64,000 nt of DNA, taken from positions 186,001-250,000 of the forward strand of contig NZ_PDFK01000004.1 in NCBI RefSeq assembly GCF_002845985.1, written 5' to 3'. The stretch is from Lysinibacillus fusiformis (GTDB lineage: Bacteria; Bacillota; Bacilli; Bacillales_A; Planococcaceae). The notes below the pieces were generated by a model. That model saw only the letters and a program-made list of their open reading frames with translations, had not been told where the DNA came from and did not search any database. The translations under genes and the position numbers were made by a program. The stretch's first letter is position 1; each line of letters starts with the position of its first letter. Shown in pieces: positions 53,157-61,944 of the stretch.

Positions 53157-54035
53157 TCATAGCGTACTATTTTGCTCTTTTAACCAAGCACTTAATATTT
53201 CCGCAAATTTCTTGGTAACAGGGGAAGCATGGTGCTTCATCGCAATTCCAATGGTACGGTAGCCTCCTTGCTTTAGCGGGATTGCTTTTAACGTTGATGG
53301 TAAATGTTGAATGACCAATTGAGGCAAAATACTAATGCCTAAATGATGGGAAATCATTGAAAGAATCCCTACCTCCTCAGAAAGCTCAAAGCGAATATGG
53401 GGCTTTACATGATATTGCTCCAACAGTACCTTTACATCATTTGTCCCTTTATAGGAAGTCATGATAAAAGGCATATCTTCTAGGTCAACAATATCAATTT
53501 CTGTCTTATGAAATAAAGGGCTTTTATCCGAAACAATACATAATAAAGGGTCTTGTTGTAATTCCATAAATTGATATTGCTCTGATTTTTGACCATTCAA
53601 GAATCCTACCTCGACTTCCCCACTTAGCAGCCATTGTTCAATTTCGTAATAATCTCCCTCTCGTAACTCTACTTGTATCCCTGGAAATTGATGATCCATA
53701 ATACGAACAATTTCTGGCATCCAATTCGAGGAAATACTTGAAATAACGCCAATTCGAACTTTTCCGCGTGTTACACCCAGTATATGGGCCGCTTCCTGCT
53801 GCAATAATTCCTGGGCATCCAGAACCTGACGCATCGCCCTTAGCATGGTCTGCCCCTCACTCGTCAGTGTTACACCTGCACGACTTCGATGAATGAGAGC
53901 AAAGCCAAATTCTTTTTCTAAACTAGACACGGCATGGCTCACAGCAGACTGCGTTAGTCCTAGTGCATCCGCTGCTTTTGTAAAGCTTGCTACCTCTGCC
54001 ACCTTTGTTAAAATCTCATATTTAACTAAGCTCAT
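53157..54035 (-). CDS. LysR family transcriptional regulator
   Basis: A 292-aa regulator with the LysR helix-turn-helix at residues 1-60 (ILTKVAEVASFTKAADALGLTQSAVSHAVSSLEKEFG) and an effector domain. AGAGGG precedes the ATG. It is divergent from an EamA exporter across a 134-nt region and most likely controls it; this pairing is common for LysR-type exporter regulators. Confidence 0.88.
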   Translation of the reverse strand: MSLVKYEILTKVAEVASFTKAADALGLTQSAVSHAVSSLEKEFGFALIHRSRAGVTLTSEGQTMLRAMRQVLDAQELLQQEAAHILGVTRGKVRIGVISSISSNWMPEIVRIMDHQFPGIQVELREGDYYEIEQWLLSGEVEVGFLNGQKSEQYQFMELQQDPLLCIVSDKSPLFHKTEIDIVDLEDMPFIMTSYKGTNDVKVLLEQYHVKPHIRFELSEEVGILSMISHHLGISILPQLVIQHLPSTLKAIPLKQGGYRTIGIAMKHHASPVTKKFAEILSAWLKEQNSTL

Positions 54036-54169
54036 TCGTCATCCCTCTATATACATGAATTTTTTTAATCCTATTCATTATAAACATTCGTTTTACTAAT
54101 CACAATACAAGATATATAGTAAATTTTAGTATAAAAACTGTTTTAGTACACAGATGGTAGGTGAACATA

Positions 54170-55069
54170 ATGAGTATCCAAGGAAAAGCAAATGTATTGA
54201 TGGTTATTGTCACAATGTTTTGGGGACTATCTTATACCTTTATGGTCATGGGGCTTGAAACATTGGCAGTTTATAATGTGGTGGCATTGCGTTGTATCAT
54301 TGCATTTTTCGTAGCAGGACTTATTTTTTATAAACGGATGATCAAAGTAAATGGTAAAACATTAAAATATGCGGCTATTCAAGGATTTTTATTATTCATT
54401 GTGTTCGCGTTAAGTTTATTTGGTTTACAGTCTACTTCTGCCTCAAATGCAGGCTTTATTTTAAGCCTAACCGTAGTATTAGTGCCGATTTTCAGCAGTT
54501 TCATTGAAAAAAAATTACCATCGAGAGCCGTTAGCTTTGCGGTCATTTGCACGATGATTGGTATTACAGTCTTAACAGCACATGGCTCATTCACCTTCCA
54601 TAAAGGGGATTTATTAGTAGCCATTGCAGCACTATGCTATTCCATTTATTTACTACTGAATAGCTCATTTACACGAAATGTTGAATCCATTTCATACGGA
54701 ATTTATCAGCTCGGCTTTGCTGGTATCTATGCCCTTGTCTTAACATTTATATTTGAAACACCGACATTGCCAAATTCAATGTCATCCTGGCTGGCTATTT
54801 TAGGGCTCGGTATCATTTGTAGTGCATTTTGCTTTGTTGGCCAAACTGTTGCACAACAGTATACTTCTGCTACACATACAGGACTTATTTTTTCATTAGA
54901 ACCAATTTTTGCAGCCATGTTTGCCATGATGTTTATTGGTGAAAGTTTAACAGTGAAATTAGTGATTGGCGGTAGCTTTATCCTTATCGGTAATTTAGTG
55001 GCTCAATTAGAGCACTTCCATGCGTTACGTTTTATTAAAAAAGAAGCACAGGAAAAAGTCATACAATAA
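54170..55069 (+). CDS. EamA/DMT family transporter
   Basis: A 299-aa exporter-type membrane protein with ten predicted helices and two EamA repeats; QSTSASNAGFILSLTVVLVPIFS and QQYTSATHTGLIFSLEPIFAAMFA are the equivalent segments of the two repeats. AGGTG precedes the ATG at 54170 by about 7 nt; a GTG 9 nt upstream is less likely. It is divergent from the LysR gene that probably regulates it. Substrate unknown. Confidence 0.85.
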   Translation: MSIQGKANVLMVIVTMFWGLSYTFMVMGLETLAVYNVVALRCIIAFFVAGLIFYKRMIKVNGKTLKYAAIQGFLLFIVFALSLFGLQSTSASNAGFILSLTVVLVPIFSSFIEKKLPSRAVSFAVICTMIGITVLTAHGSFTFHKGDLLVAIAALCYSIYLLLNSSFTRNVESISYGIYQLGFAGIYALVLTFIFETPTLPNSMSSWLAILGLGIICSAFCFVGQTVAQQYTSATHTGLIFSLEPIFAAMFAMMFIGESLTVKLVIGGSFILIGNLVAQLEHFHALRFIKKEAQEKVIQ

Positions 55070-55102
55070 AATAGTGTGTCATGTCACTTCATTTACGAAT
55101 GA

Positions 55103-55139
55103 AAAAGGAAGCTGAGAGTTATATCTCAAGCTTCCTTTT
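55103..55139 (+). terminator. terminator of the EamA gene
   Basis: AAAAGGAAGCTGAGA pairs with TCTCAAGCTTCCTTTT around a 6-nt loop, followed by TTTTC. Confidence 0.85.
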
Positions 55140-55231
55140 CTACTATGTATTGAATTTATAGCATCACTACATGTAAAATAGTTTACTATACAGTCTATTT
55201 TTTACAGAAACTAATTGGAGGAGAGTCATCT

Positions 55232-55600
55232 ATGCAAATTCAACCCCGAAATACATCATACTATTTACCAGCTAAGGTCAATCAACCTATTAAAACAGAA
55301 AACCTATTGGATTTACTCAAATATGTGGATGGCAGTGAAGAGGAAGACGCCAAAAAGAACAAACCGAAAATTGAAGTCAGACACGAAAATGGCTATGTGC
55401 GTCAATATCTTGTTAAACCAAATGGACAAAGAGTACTCCTGATGGAAACTAAACAAAGCCATGACAATAAAGAAGCTAGCCATTTACATACTATGCCTCA
55501 TAACCTGTTTAAGCAGCCATTTGAAAAGCCTACAAGTGACCCGATACTTTCGATTTTAAATGCGAAGGATAACATTGCTAAATATAGATATGGGATTTAA
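55232..55600 (+). CDS. hypothetical protein
   Basis: A 122-aa, basic and polar protein I do not recognise, without signal peptide or membrane segment. The middle (KIEVRHENGYVRQYLVKPNGQRVLLMETKQ) has a beta-strand pattern; the ends look disordered and are rich in Asn, Lys and Pro. GGAGGAG lies 9 nt before the ATG. It stands alone, with a terminator hairpin after it. Confidence 0.65.
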   Translation: MQIQPRNTSYYLPAKVNQPIKTENLLDLLKYVDGSEEEDAKKNKPKIEVRHENGYVRQYLVKPNGQRVLLMETKQSHDNKEASHLHTMPHNLFKQPFEKPTSDPILSILNAKDNIAKYRYGI

Positions 55601-55624
55601 AGGACAACAATATTAAATAAAATA

Positions 55625-55657
55625 ATAGACAAAGTCGAATAAAACGACTTTGTCTAT
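55625..55657. terminator. bidirectional terminator
   Basis: ATAGACAAAGTCG pairs with CGACTTTGTCTAT (13 bp, 7-nt loop), then TATTTTAA; convergent genes lie on both sides. Confidence 0.85.
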
Positions 55658-55700
55658 ATTTTAACCAGCAAGCCAGAGCCATATCTCACTGGTTTGATCA

Positions 55701-56138
55701 TTATAAAAACCTTCTATATTGCTCTGCCTCTATCATACGCTCTTGCTGTTTTAAACGTGCCTCTTGCTCGGCAACTGTCTCAGAATGTGCTTGTAGCGGA
55801 TCTACATCATCCTCACGTTCCGCATATAAGACGATACTACCTTGCTCCACAAGATGTGCATAATAAGCGATTTGTCCCTCTGATAGATTAAATCGTTTTA
55901 AGCCCTCTGTCACAGCCGAGTCACCTGTAAACCAAGACTTAAATTGGTCCACCCAATTACCAGCCTCATGTGTTTGGACATCAGCATCCCATTTTACATC
56001 CTCAAACTGTTCGGAATCTTTCGCAATAATATGAATATCATCTTGTTGATAACCTTCTAACCGCATACTTTCTAAAATGTGAAGCATTTCATCCCTCGTA
56101 TGGGCCACCTCAATTTGTGGGTTTTGTTCATTCATCAT
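55701..56138 (-). CDS. YflT-domain general stress protein
   Basis: A 145-aa protein whose N-terminal ~100 residues (VAHTRDEMLHILESMRLEGYQQDDIHIIAKD, then FKSWFTGDS and EGLKRFNLSEGQIAYYAHLVEQGSIVLYAE) match the YflT domain of general stress protein 17M. The C-terminus is charged, with a helical EQEARLKQQERMIEAEQYRR. AGGAGG lies 8 nt before the ATG. A sigma-B promoter (56176-56200) lies upstream, as expected for a general stress gene. Confidence 0.83.
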   Translation of the reverse strand: MMNEQNPQIEVAHTRDEMLHILESMRLEGYQQDDIHIIAKDSEQFEDVKWDADVQTHEAGNWVDQFKSWFTGDSAVTEGLKRFNLSEGQIAYYAHLVEQGSIVLYAEREDDVDPLQAHSETVAEQEARLKQQERMIEAEQYRRFL

Positions 56139-56175
56139 GTTCAATTCCTCCTAATTTATATGGCTTACTAGATAA

Positions 56176-56200
56176 TTACCCTTGCTGTACACAAGCAAAC
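56176..56200 (-). promoter_or_regulatory. sigma-B promoter of the YflT-type gene
   Basis: On the minus strand GTTTGC (56200-56195), a 13-nt spacer and GGGTAA (56181-56176) match the sigma-B consensus GTTTNN-N12-14-GGGWAW. Confidence 0.7.
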
Positions 56201-56329
56201 GCTTTTTACCAAACTGTCATAATTGTTATGAACCCTTAATACATGTTATGGCTTTGACATCAAGCATTAATTGCAGAAAAAAAGCATGCCAGAGTACTTA
56301 ATATCTCCAACATGCTGTAACTGTCGTTT

Positions 56330-56770
56330 TTACTTGTCAAGAAAGGCTTTTAACATCCATGTATGCTTTTCAAGAGATTGGTACATGGCGTTAAGTAAAT
56401 CCTCTGTACGATCGTCCCCTTCTTCTGCTGCTAGCTCCATTGTGGCATTTAATGCTTTCATGAGCTTTTGGAAATCCGAAATTATCGTAGCGACCATTTC
56501 CTCTGTCGTCTCATTTCCTGCCGCCTCCTCTACATAGGAAAGCTCTAGATGTTCTTTTAATGTTGCGACTGGCTTGCCATCCTTTGAAAGAATACGCTCC
56601 GCAATTTCATCTAAATTCAAGGTTGTTTCATTATACAACTCTTCAAATTTTGCATGCAGTGTAAAGAATGAGTGTCCTGTCACATACCAATGATAATTGT
56701 GCAGCTTTGTATAAAGTACAGACCATGTAGCCACTAGCTTATTTAATTGTTTGTTTAAGTTTTGTGTCAT
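56330..56770 (-). CDS. Dps family DNA-binding ferritin-like protein
   Basis: A 146-aa ferritin-like protein that stores iron with peroxide and protects DNA. NYHWYVTGHSFFTLHAKFEELYNE holds the ferroxidase His and the Asp/Glu ligands between subunits; LDEIAERILSKDGKP follows as in MrgA/Dps. AGGAG precedes the ATG at 56770. The upstream region has a sigma-B-like promoter; a clear PerR box was not seen. Confidence 0.9.
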   Translation of the reverse strand: MTQNLNKQLNKLVATWSVLYTKLHNYHWYVTGHSFFTLHAKFEELYNETTLNLDEIAERILSKDGKPVATLKEHLELSYVEEAAGNETTEEMVATIISDFQKLMKALNATMELAAEEGDDRTEDLLNAMYQSLEKHTWMLKAFLDK

Positions 56771-56845
56771 AATCACTTTCTCCTCCAATATGTCTTGTTC
56801 TAGCCTTTAATATGTGTAACAAATGATGTCGGCTATACATCTATT

Positions 56846-56870
56846 GTTCCCGCCCGACAATATTTCAAAC
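56846..56870 (-). promoter_or_regulatory. sigma-B promoter of dps
   Basis: On the minus strand GTTTGA (56870-56865), a 13-nt spacer and GGGAAC (56851-56846), similar to the YflT-gene promoter. Confidence 0.6.
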
Positions 56871-56925
56871 ATGTCTTCGACAAACGATCTACATTAAGAA
56901 TATTGCAACTATTCTATGAAATTAT

Positions 56926-56954
56926 TTCACTTTCCGAAATAGTTTCGTTATAAT
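56926..56954 (+). promoter_or_regulatory. promoter of pepF with a palindrome in the spacer
   Basis: TTCACT, a 17-nt spacer and TATAAT (56949-56954). CGAAA-tag-TTTCG (56935-56947) is a perfect 5-bp-arm palindrome between the two boxes, where a repressor would block RNA polymerase. Confidence 0.55.
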
Positions 56955-56986
56955 GAAATCACTTACATGTAAAGGGGTGTCTATGA

Positions 56987-58801
56987 ATGGAAGTTTTACC
57001 ATTACGAAAAGATGTAGCAGTAGAAGAAACTTGGGATTTAACAGATTTATTGAGCCATGATGCTGATTTTGAACCTACTTTAGCACAATTGGTGGAAGAC
57101 GCACTTAGCTTCGAGCAGCAATACCAAGGAACGATTACAGATGCACAAAAAGTTATTGACGTGCTATCTGCCTTTGAAGAGCTACAAAAAAGGTTTGTTC
57201 CGATTGGCACGTATGCCAGCTTAAACCTTGAAACAGATCGTACAAATGATGGAGCGCAAATGCGGGCTGCAAAATTTGCTACAGCTATTGGAAAGGTAAG
57301 CAGCGCTCTCTCCTTCGTGCGCAGTGAGTTACTAGCGTTGGATGAAGCTATTTTACAAGAAGCGGCAGCATCAAGCCCTCTTTACAAACGTTATCTAGAG
57401 GAACTGTTAAAGCAAAAGCCTCACCAGCTACATCCTGAAGTCGAAAAAGCATTGGCCGCATTTAGTGCTACATTCGATGCACCATATGAAATATACAATA
57501 CGACGAAATTAGTAGACATGAACTTTGGTCAATTTGAAGCCAATGGTGAAAAGCATCCACTTAGCTTCGTCCTTTACGAAAATGACTGGGAGTTTGAAGC
57601 GAATACAGAAATACGCCGCGCTGCCTTTAAAGCCTTTTCAAGCAAGCTACGCGATTACCAGCATACAACAGCACAAGTGTATAACACGCATATTCAGCAG
57701 GAAAAAACAATGGCAGACCTACGAGGCTTTAACTCGGTCATTGATTATTTACTCTTTGATCAGGACGTCGATCGTTCGCTCTATAATCGTCAAATTGATT
57801 TAATTACGACAGAGCTTGCCCCACATATGCGTCGTTATGCAGCTTTAATTCAAAAAGCCAATGGTATCGATAAAATGACATTTGCAGATTTAAAAATAGC
57901 GCTTGATTCTGATTATGATCCAAAATTATCGATGGCTGAGGCGAAAGAATATGTTGAAAAAGCATTAGCTGTTATGGGGGAAGACTATAATCATTTAATG
58001 GATAGAGCCTTCAATGAACGTTGGATTGACTATGCACCAAACAAAGGAAAATCTACAGGGGCATTTTGCTCAAGTCCGTATGGTAGCCATCCTTATATTT
58101 TAATGTCATGGAACGAACGCATGAATGAAGTCTTTACTCTTATTCATGAGCTTGGTCATGCAGGGCATTTTGCGAATACGCATGAACATCAATCTTATCT
58201 TAATAGCCGACCTTCTCTATACTTTATTGAAGCACCATCAACAATGAATGAAATGCTGTTAGCGAATTATTTACTAACACATAACGATGATTTACGGTTT
58301 AAACGTTGGGTGATTTCAAATATTGTGTCGAAAACGTATTATCATAACTTTGTCACTCATTTACTAGAAGCAGCCTATCAACGTAAAGTGTATGAATTAA
58401 TTGATGCTGGTGAAGCTGTTAATGCAACAATTTTAAATCAATTAAAACGCTCTGTGCTAGAAGATTTCTGGGGTGATACAGTCGACATTTCTGAAGGTGC
58501 AGAACTTACATGGATGCGTCAACCTCACTATTATATGGGTCTTTACCCATACACATATAGTGCTGGGTTAACCATCTCTACACAAGTGTCTCAACGTATT
58601 TTAAAAGAGGGCGACACAGCTGTTGAAGAATGGTTAGCTGTCTTACAGGCTGGTGGCACAAAATCACCAGTAGAGTTAGCACAAATGGCTGGTGTCGATA
58701 TTACAACAGACCAACCGCTTCGTGATACGATTGCCTATATCGGTCATTTGATTGATGAGCTTGAACGCCTAACTTTGGAAATTGAAGCGGTTCAGCAATA
58801 A
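56987..58801 (+). CDS. pepF: oligoendopeptidase F
   Basis: A 604-aa cytoplasmic M3-family zinc peptidase that cleaves oligopeptides of about 7-17 residues. The zinc motif is in TLIHELGHAGHF, with the third ligand Glu in EAPSTMNEMLLANYLL; the N-terminal oligopeptidase-F domain and full length are normal. AAAGGGG lies before the ATG. It has its own promoter and a terminator and probably functions in peptide turnover. Confidence 0.95.
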   Translation: MEVLPLRKDVAVEETWDLTDLLSHDADFEPTLAQLVEDALSFEQQYQGTITDAQKVIDVLSAFEELQKRFVPIGTYASLNLETDRTNDGAQMRAAKFATAIGKVSSALSFVRSELLALDEAILQEAAASSPLYKRYLEELLKQKPHQLHPEVEKALAAFSATFDAPYEIYNTTKLVDMNFGQFEANGEKHPLSFVLYENDWEFEANTEIRRAAFKAFSSKLRDYQHTTAQVYNTHIQQEKTMADLRGFNSVIDYLLFDQDVDRSLYNRQIDLITTELAPHMRRYAALIQKANGIDKMTFADLKIALDSDYDPKLSMAEAKEYVEKALAVMGEDYNHLMDRAFNERWIDYAPNKGKSTGAFCSSPYGSHPYILMSWNERMNEVFTLIHELGHAGHFANTHEHQSYLNSRPSLYFIEAPSTMNEMLLANYLLTHNDDLRFKRWVISNIVSKTYYHNFVTHLLEAAYQRKVYELIDAGEAVNATILNQLKRSVLEDFWGDTVDISEGAELTWMRQPHYYMGLYPYTYSAGLTISTQVSQRILKEGDTAVEEWLAVLQAGGTKSPVELAQMAGVDITTDQPLRDTIAYIGHLIDELERLTLEIEAVQQ

Positions 58802-58810
58802 TCTAGCAAG

Positions 58811-58855
58811 AAAACGGTCCTGCCTGTTAAAGGTGCAGATCGTTTTCTTTTTTTA
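58811..58855 (+). terminator. terminator of pepF
   Basis: AAAACGGTC pairs with GATCGTTTT (one mismatch) across a longer loop, followed by CTTTTTTT. Confidence 0.7.
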
Positions 58856-59028
58856 GTTCTAAGTGGAAAAATACGTACATATAATAGAATCAGGGCGTCC
58901 CTCTACATTTTTTAGATATTTCAAAATAGACAATCATTTTTCTTCATACAAAAGTACCGTTATTATTAAGAGTGCGCAAATTATTTAGCAATATACGATT
59001 AACAATTATTAAAGGAAGTGTTCTAATT

Positions 59029-60012
59029 ATGGTAAAACGTAATGATCCATGCCCATGCGGTAGCGGCAAAAAATATAAAAAATGTTGTGAAGGCAAACAG
59101 CAAGTAACAGTGGAAACAGTACAAATCGAAGAATTAGAGCGTGTGCTACAAACTTTTTACTTAGAATATCCCGAACGTAAAGATGTTCGTGCATATATTG
59201 AGCATGTCGGCACATGGCAGCCTAAATTAGAGAGTGTGCTACAGCGTGAGCTCATTGAAGCAATCGCTTTAGACGACTTTTTCTTCCATCAAGAGCCATC
59301 TATTTGGAAAAGTTACTTAAAGAAAACGAAGAAAAAGGCAGTAAGACCATCTACTGTCAAGGTACTTGAAGACTGGTCTCAGCCGGCTTTATTTATTGGT
59401 ACGGTGTCTGTTGTTGAGGAAAAATATTTCAAGGCTAATCATTTACTTACGAATGAAGAGCTTTCTATTCGTCGTGAAAATAATAAACCGATTCCTGAAG
59501 GTATGCATGTATTTGCCTTTATCTTACCAGATGGAACGAAGAAATCGACACATTATTTAGCTGTGTCTACCCTAATTTTCTTCCCTGAGGATCATGCAAA
59601 AGTATTTGAAGAATTTAAGAAAAACTATGAGGCATCCGAGAAGAAGGTAAGCTCATTCTTAAAAGAAGAGCATCTAACATTCTGGGAACTATTAGTATCG
59701 AATGGCTATAAAGGTGAGGAGTTTTCAAACTTCGAAAGCAATGTCCTGACACAAGTAAAAGATTTCTTAGAGCAAAATGAGCGTGAATCAGCTCCGATGC
59801 TTGAACTTTTAGAGGACTATTTAATCGAAGGACAACCGACTGCTCGCAAAGAAGCGGCTATTGCAGCTGGTGCGATTCGTTATGGTCAGGAAAAAGAGCT
59901 ATTCGAGTCCCTATCCATGACCGTAAAGGAAATTGCTGCAACTTTTGATATTTCTGCTTCGTCTCTGACAAAATATTATCAAGACCTAAGCAGTTATGCT
60001 GAAACAAAATAA
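59029..60012 (+). CDS. SEC-C motif protein with C-terminal helix-turn-helix
   Basis: A 327-aa protein starting with NDPCPCGSGKKYKKCC, the zinc-binding SEC-C motif also found at the end of SecA. The middle is helical and unassigned. The last ~35 residues (LSMTVKEIAATFDISASSLTKYYQDL) look like a helix-turn-helix. A role in binding nucleic acid or in protein interaction is inferred. A longer upstream reading without a ribosome site is ignored; AAGGAAG lies before the ATG. Confidence 0.8.
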   Translation: MVKRNDPCPCGSGKKYKKCCEGKQQVTVETVQIEELERVLQTFYLEYPERKDVRAYIEHVGTWQPKLESVLQRELIEAIALDDFFFHQEPSIWKSYLKKTKKKAVRPSTVKVLEDWSQPALFIGTVSVVEEKYFKANHLLTNEELSIRRENNKPIPEGMHVFAFILPDGTKKSTHYLAVSTLIFFPEDHAKVFEEFKKNYEASEKKVSSFLKEEHLTFWELLVSNGYKGEEFSNFESNVLTQVKDFLEQNERESAPMLELLEDYLIEGQPTARKEAAIAAGAIRYGQEKELFESLSMTVKEIAATFDISASSLTKYYQDLSSYAETK

Positions 60013-60033
60013 AAGTAATAGTAATAATGAAAG

Positions 60034-60075
60034 AAGCTACATTGACCAGCGGATTGCTAATCAATGTAGCTTTTT
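60034..60075 (+). terminator. terminator of the SEC-C gene
   Basis: AAGCTACATTGA pairs with TCAATGTAGCTT, followed by TTTCT. Confidence 0.85.
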
Positions 60076-60092
60076 CTCATGAGGTTCGTATT

Positions 60093-60284
60093 TTATTTAC
60101 TATACACTTTCAAAAGCTCTTCTCCCAAAAACTGTAACTTTTCTCCAACTGAACACGCCTCAATACAGAAACGGTGAGCTCCTGGTTTACCACGTTCTTT
60201 ACGTAATTGCTTAATCACCAAGCAATCCGCACAATACGTATCATGCAGTTCGTCAATATCCCTCATAACCGTCACTTTATCCAT
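60093..60284 (-). CDS. small zinc-finger protein (C2HC-type)
   Basis: A 63-aa protein with ADC-type C-X2-C (CADC) followed by H-X-F-C and C-X-V near ACSVG, matching the small zinc-finger proteins with a C-H-C-C arrangement (Bacillus YqkK-type). AAAGGAG precedes the ATG. It lies alone between the SEC-C and RNase-H-like genes. Function unknown. Confidence 0.75.
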   Translation of the reverse strand: MDKVTVMRDIDELHDTYCADCLVIKQLRKERGKPGAHRFCIEACSVGEKLQFLGEELLKVYSK

Positions 60285-60444
60285 GTTGAGCCCCCGCTCC
60301 TTTCACGTCCAAAATTCACTTCTTATTATTATGAAGCGTTCAATTTGAACAAGCAACTATTTTGTTTGTTCCATTTTTTACAGACTATGATTCTGATCCT
60401 TGTTGTACAATTATAAAGAAGTCACATTGCAAAGTAGGGATGGT

Positions 60445-60837
60445 ATGTTAGAAGTTTATATAGACGCTGCCAGTGCAGGAAATCCTGGTCCAAGTGGGAT
60501 CGGGCTATTTATTAAAGGTGAAGGCCATCATATCCAAATTAGTGAGTATATTGGCGAAACAAATAATCATATCGCTGAATTCACTGCATTAGTTCGCGGT
60601 CTTGAAGAAGCACAAAAGCTAGGCTCAACACTAGTATCCGTACGCTCGGATTCTAAAATCGTTGTCGCTTCTATGGAAAAAGAATATGTTAAAAACGAGG
60701 AATTTAAACCTTATCTTGAAAAAGCTTTAGCACTAGCCACTAGCTTTGATTTATTCTTTATTAAATGGGTGCCCGACTCACAAAATAAAGCTGCCGATGC
60801 TTTGGCTCGAAAAGCAATTCAAAGTAAAAATACTTAA
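60445..60837 (+). CDS. RNase H-like (reverse-transcriptase-like) protein, YpeP type
   Basis: A 130-aa RNase H fold. YIDAASAGNPGPSGIG holds the first Asp, NNHIAEFTALVRGL the Glu, VRSDSKIVV the second Asp and NKAADALARKA the last Asp, so all four catalytic acids seem present. The length and motifs match RNase HI-like proteins such as YpeP. AGGG precedes the ATG at 60445; the earlier reading has no ribosome site. It probably acts on RNA-DNA hybrids. Confidence 0.83.
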   Translation: MLEVYIDAASAGNPGPSGIGLFIKGEGHHIQISEYIGETNNHIAEFTALVRGLEEAQKLGSTLVSVRSDSKIVVASMEKEYVKNEEFKPYLEKALALATSFDLFFIKWVPDSQNKAADALARKAIQSKNT

Positions 60838-60847
60838 TCCTATTTCA

Positions 60848-60880
60848 CGGGACTGTCCGTCATGTACAGTCTCGTTTTCT
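60848..60880 (+). terminator. terminator of the RNase H-like gene
   Basis: CGGGACTGT pairs with ACAGTCTCG, followed by TTTTCTTTT. Confidence 0.75.
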
Positions 60881-60996
60881 TTTCCCCTTTTCTTCCGTTG
60901 TTTACTATTCCCCCTATTCAAACTTTTTATGAAAATAAGCTTCATTCAAAAAATGCTAGGAAATGCAGCTAATTTTCTGATTAATCCAAAACGATA

Positions 60997-61025
60997 TTGA
61001 CATTGTTAGATCACGATGATATCCT
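60997..61025 (+). promoter_or_regulatory. promoter of the amino-acid ABC operon
   Basis: TTGACA, a 17-nt spacer and TATCCT, about 50 nt before the start of the binding-protein gene. Confidence 0.6.
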
Positions 61026-61079
61026 TTAACACATTAGTAGTTTAGCAAACGAAAGCGATAGATTATAGGGGGAAACAAA

Positions 61080-61877
61080 ATGAAACGAGTATTGACTTTA
61101 TTCATGATGCTGACAGCTGTGATCGTTTTAGCAGCGTGTGGTACATCGAAAGAAAATGCAGCAAAGAAAGATGACAAAGCTGCTGATGTAGAAAAAATGA
61201 TTATTGGCATTGACGATAAATTTGCGCCCATGGGCTTCCGTGATGACAAGAACAACATCGTTGGGTTCGATATCGATTTAGCCCGTGCGGCAGCTGAGCA
61301 TATGGGCGTCGAAGCAGAATTTCAACCAATCGATTGGAAAACAAAAGAGGCAGAATTACTGAGTGGACGAATTGATTTAATTTGGAACGGTTATACCATT
61401 ACAGATGAGCGTAAAGAAAAAGTACTATTTACAAAGCCTTATCTTGAAAACGCTCAAGTTGTCATGACAAAAGCAGATTCAAAGATTTCGAAACTAAGTG
61501 ATTTAGCTGGACAAGAAGTAGGTATTCAATCCCTTTCTTCTGCGGCAGATGCACTAAACGGGCATCCAATTCACAAAGAAGTGAAAAAAATTACAGAGTT
61601 TGCGGATAATGTTTTAGCTTTATCCGACTTAAAAACGGGTCGTGTTGATGCCGTTGTTATCGATGCGGTTGTTGCAGAATATTATATGACACAGGAGCCT
61701 GATACATTTAAATTATTAGAGGAATCACTTGCACCAGAACAGTATGGAATTGGCGTGAAACCAGGCAATGAAGCCCTATTGGAAAAATTACAAGCCGCAT
61801 TAGACAAAATGAACGAAGATGGTACAGCTGCTGAAATTTCTACCAAATGGTTCGGTGAAGACAAAGTATTAAAGTAA
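61080..61877 (+). CDS. amino acid ABC transporter substrate-binding lipoprotein
   Basis: A 265-aa solute-binding protein of family 3 (polar amino acids). The lipobox VLAAC gives a Cys anchor near residue 20. IIGIDDKFAPMGFRDDKNNIVGFDIDLARAAAEHMG and DLIWNGYTITDERKEKV are the ligand-contact regions of the family. GGGGG precedes the ATG. It is the first of three genes for a complete importer; the amino acid is not clear, and cystine, glutamine or another polar type are all possible. Confidence 0.92.
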   Translation: MKRVLTLFMMLTAVIVLAACGTSKENAAKKDDKAADVEKMIIGIDDKFAPMGFRDDKNNIVGFDIDLARAAAEHMGVEAEFQPIDWKTKEAELLSGRIDLIWNGYTITDERKEKVLFTKPYLENAQVVMTKADSKISKLSDLAGQEVGIQSLSSAADALNGHPIHKEVKKITEFADNVLALSDLKTGRVDAVVIDAVVAEYYMTQEPDTFKLLEESLAPEQYGIGVKPGNEALLEKLQAALDKMNEDGTAAEISTKWFGEDKVLK

Positions 61878-61944
61878 TGATAGGACACATCATTTGTAAG
61901 AGTTTCCTTTGTGAAACTCTTACTCTTTTTGGAGGGACATCTTT

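Noticed and set aside
56771-56986. PerR box upstream of dps
   Set aside because: No good match to TTATAAT-N-ATTATAA was found by eye.
61026-61079. riboswitch or T-box upstream of the amino-acid ABC operon
   Set aside because: The leader is only about 50 nt long with no conserved elements.
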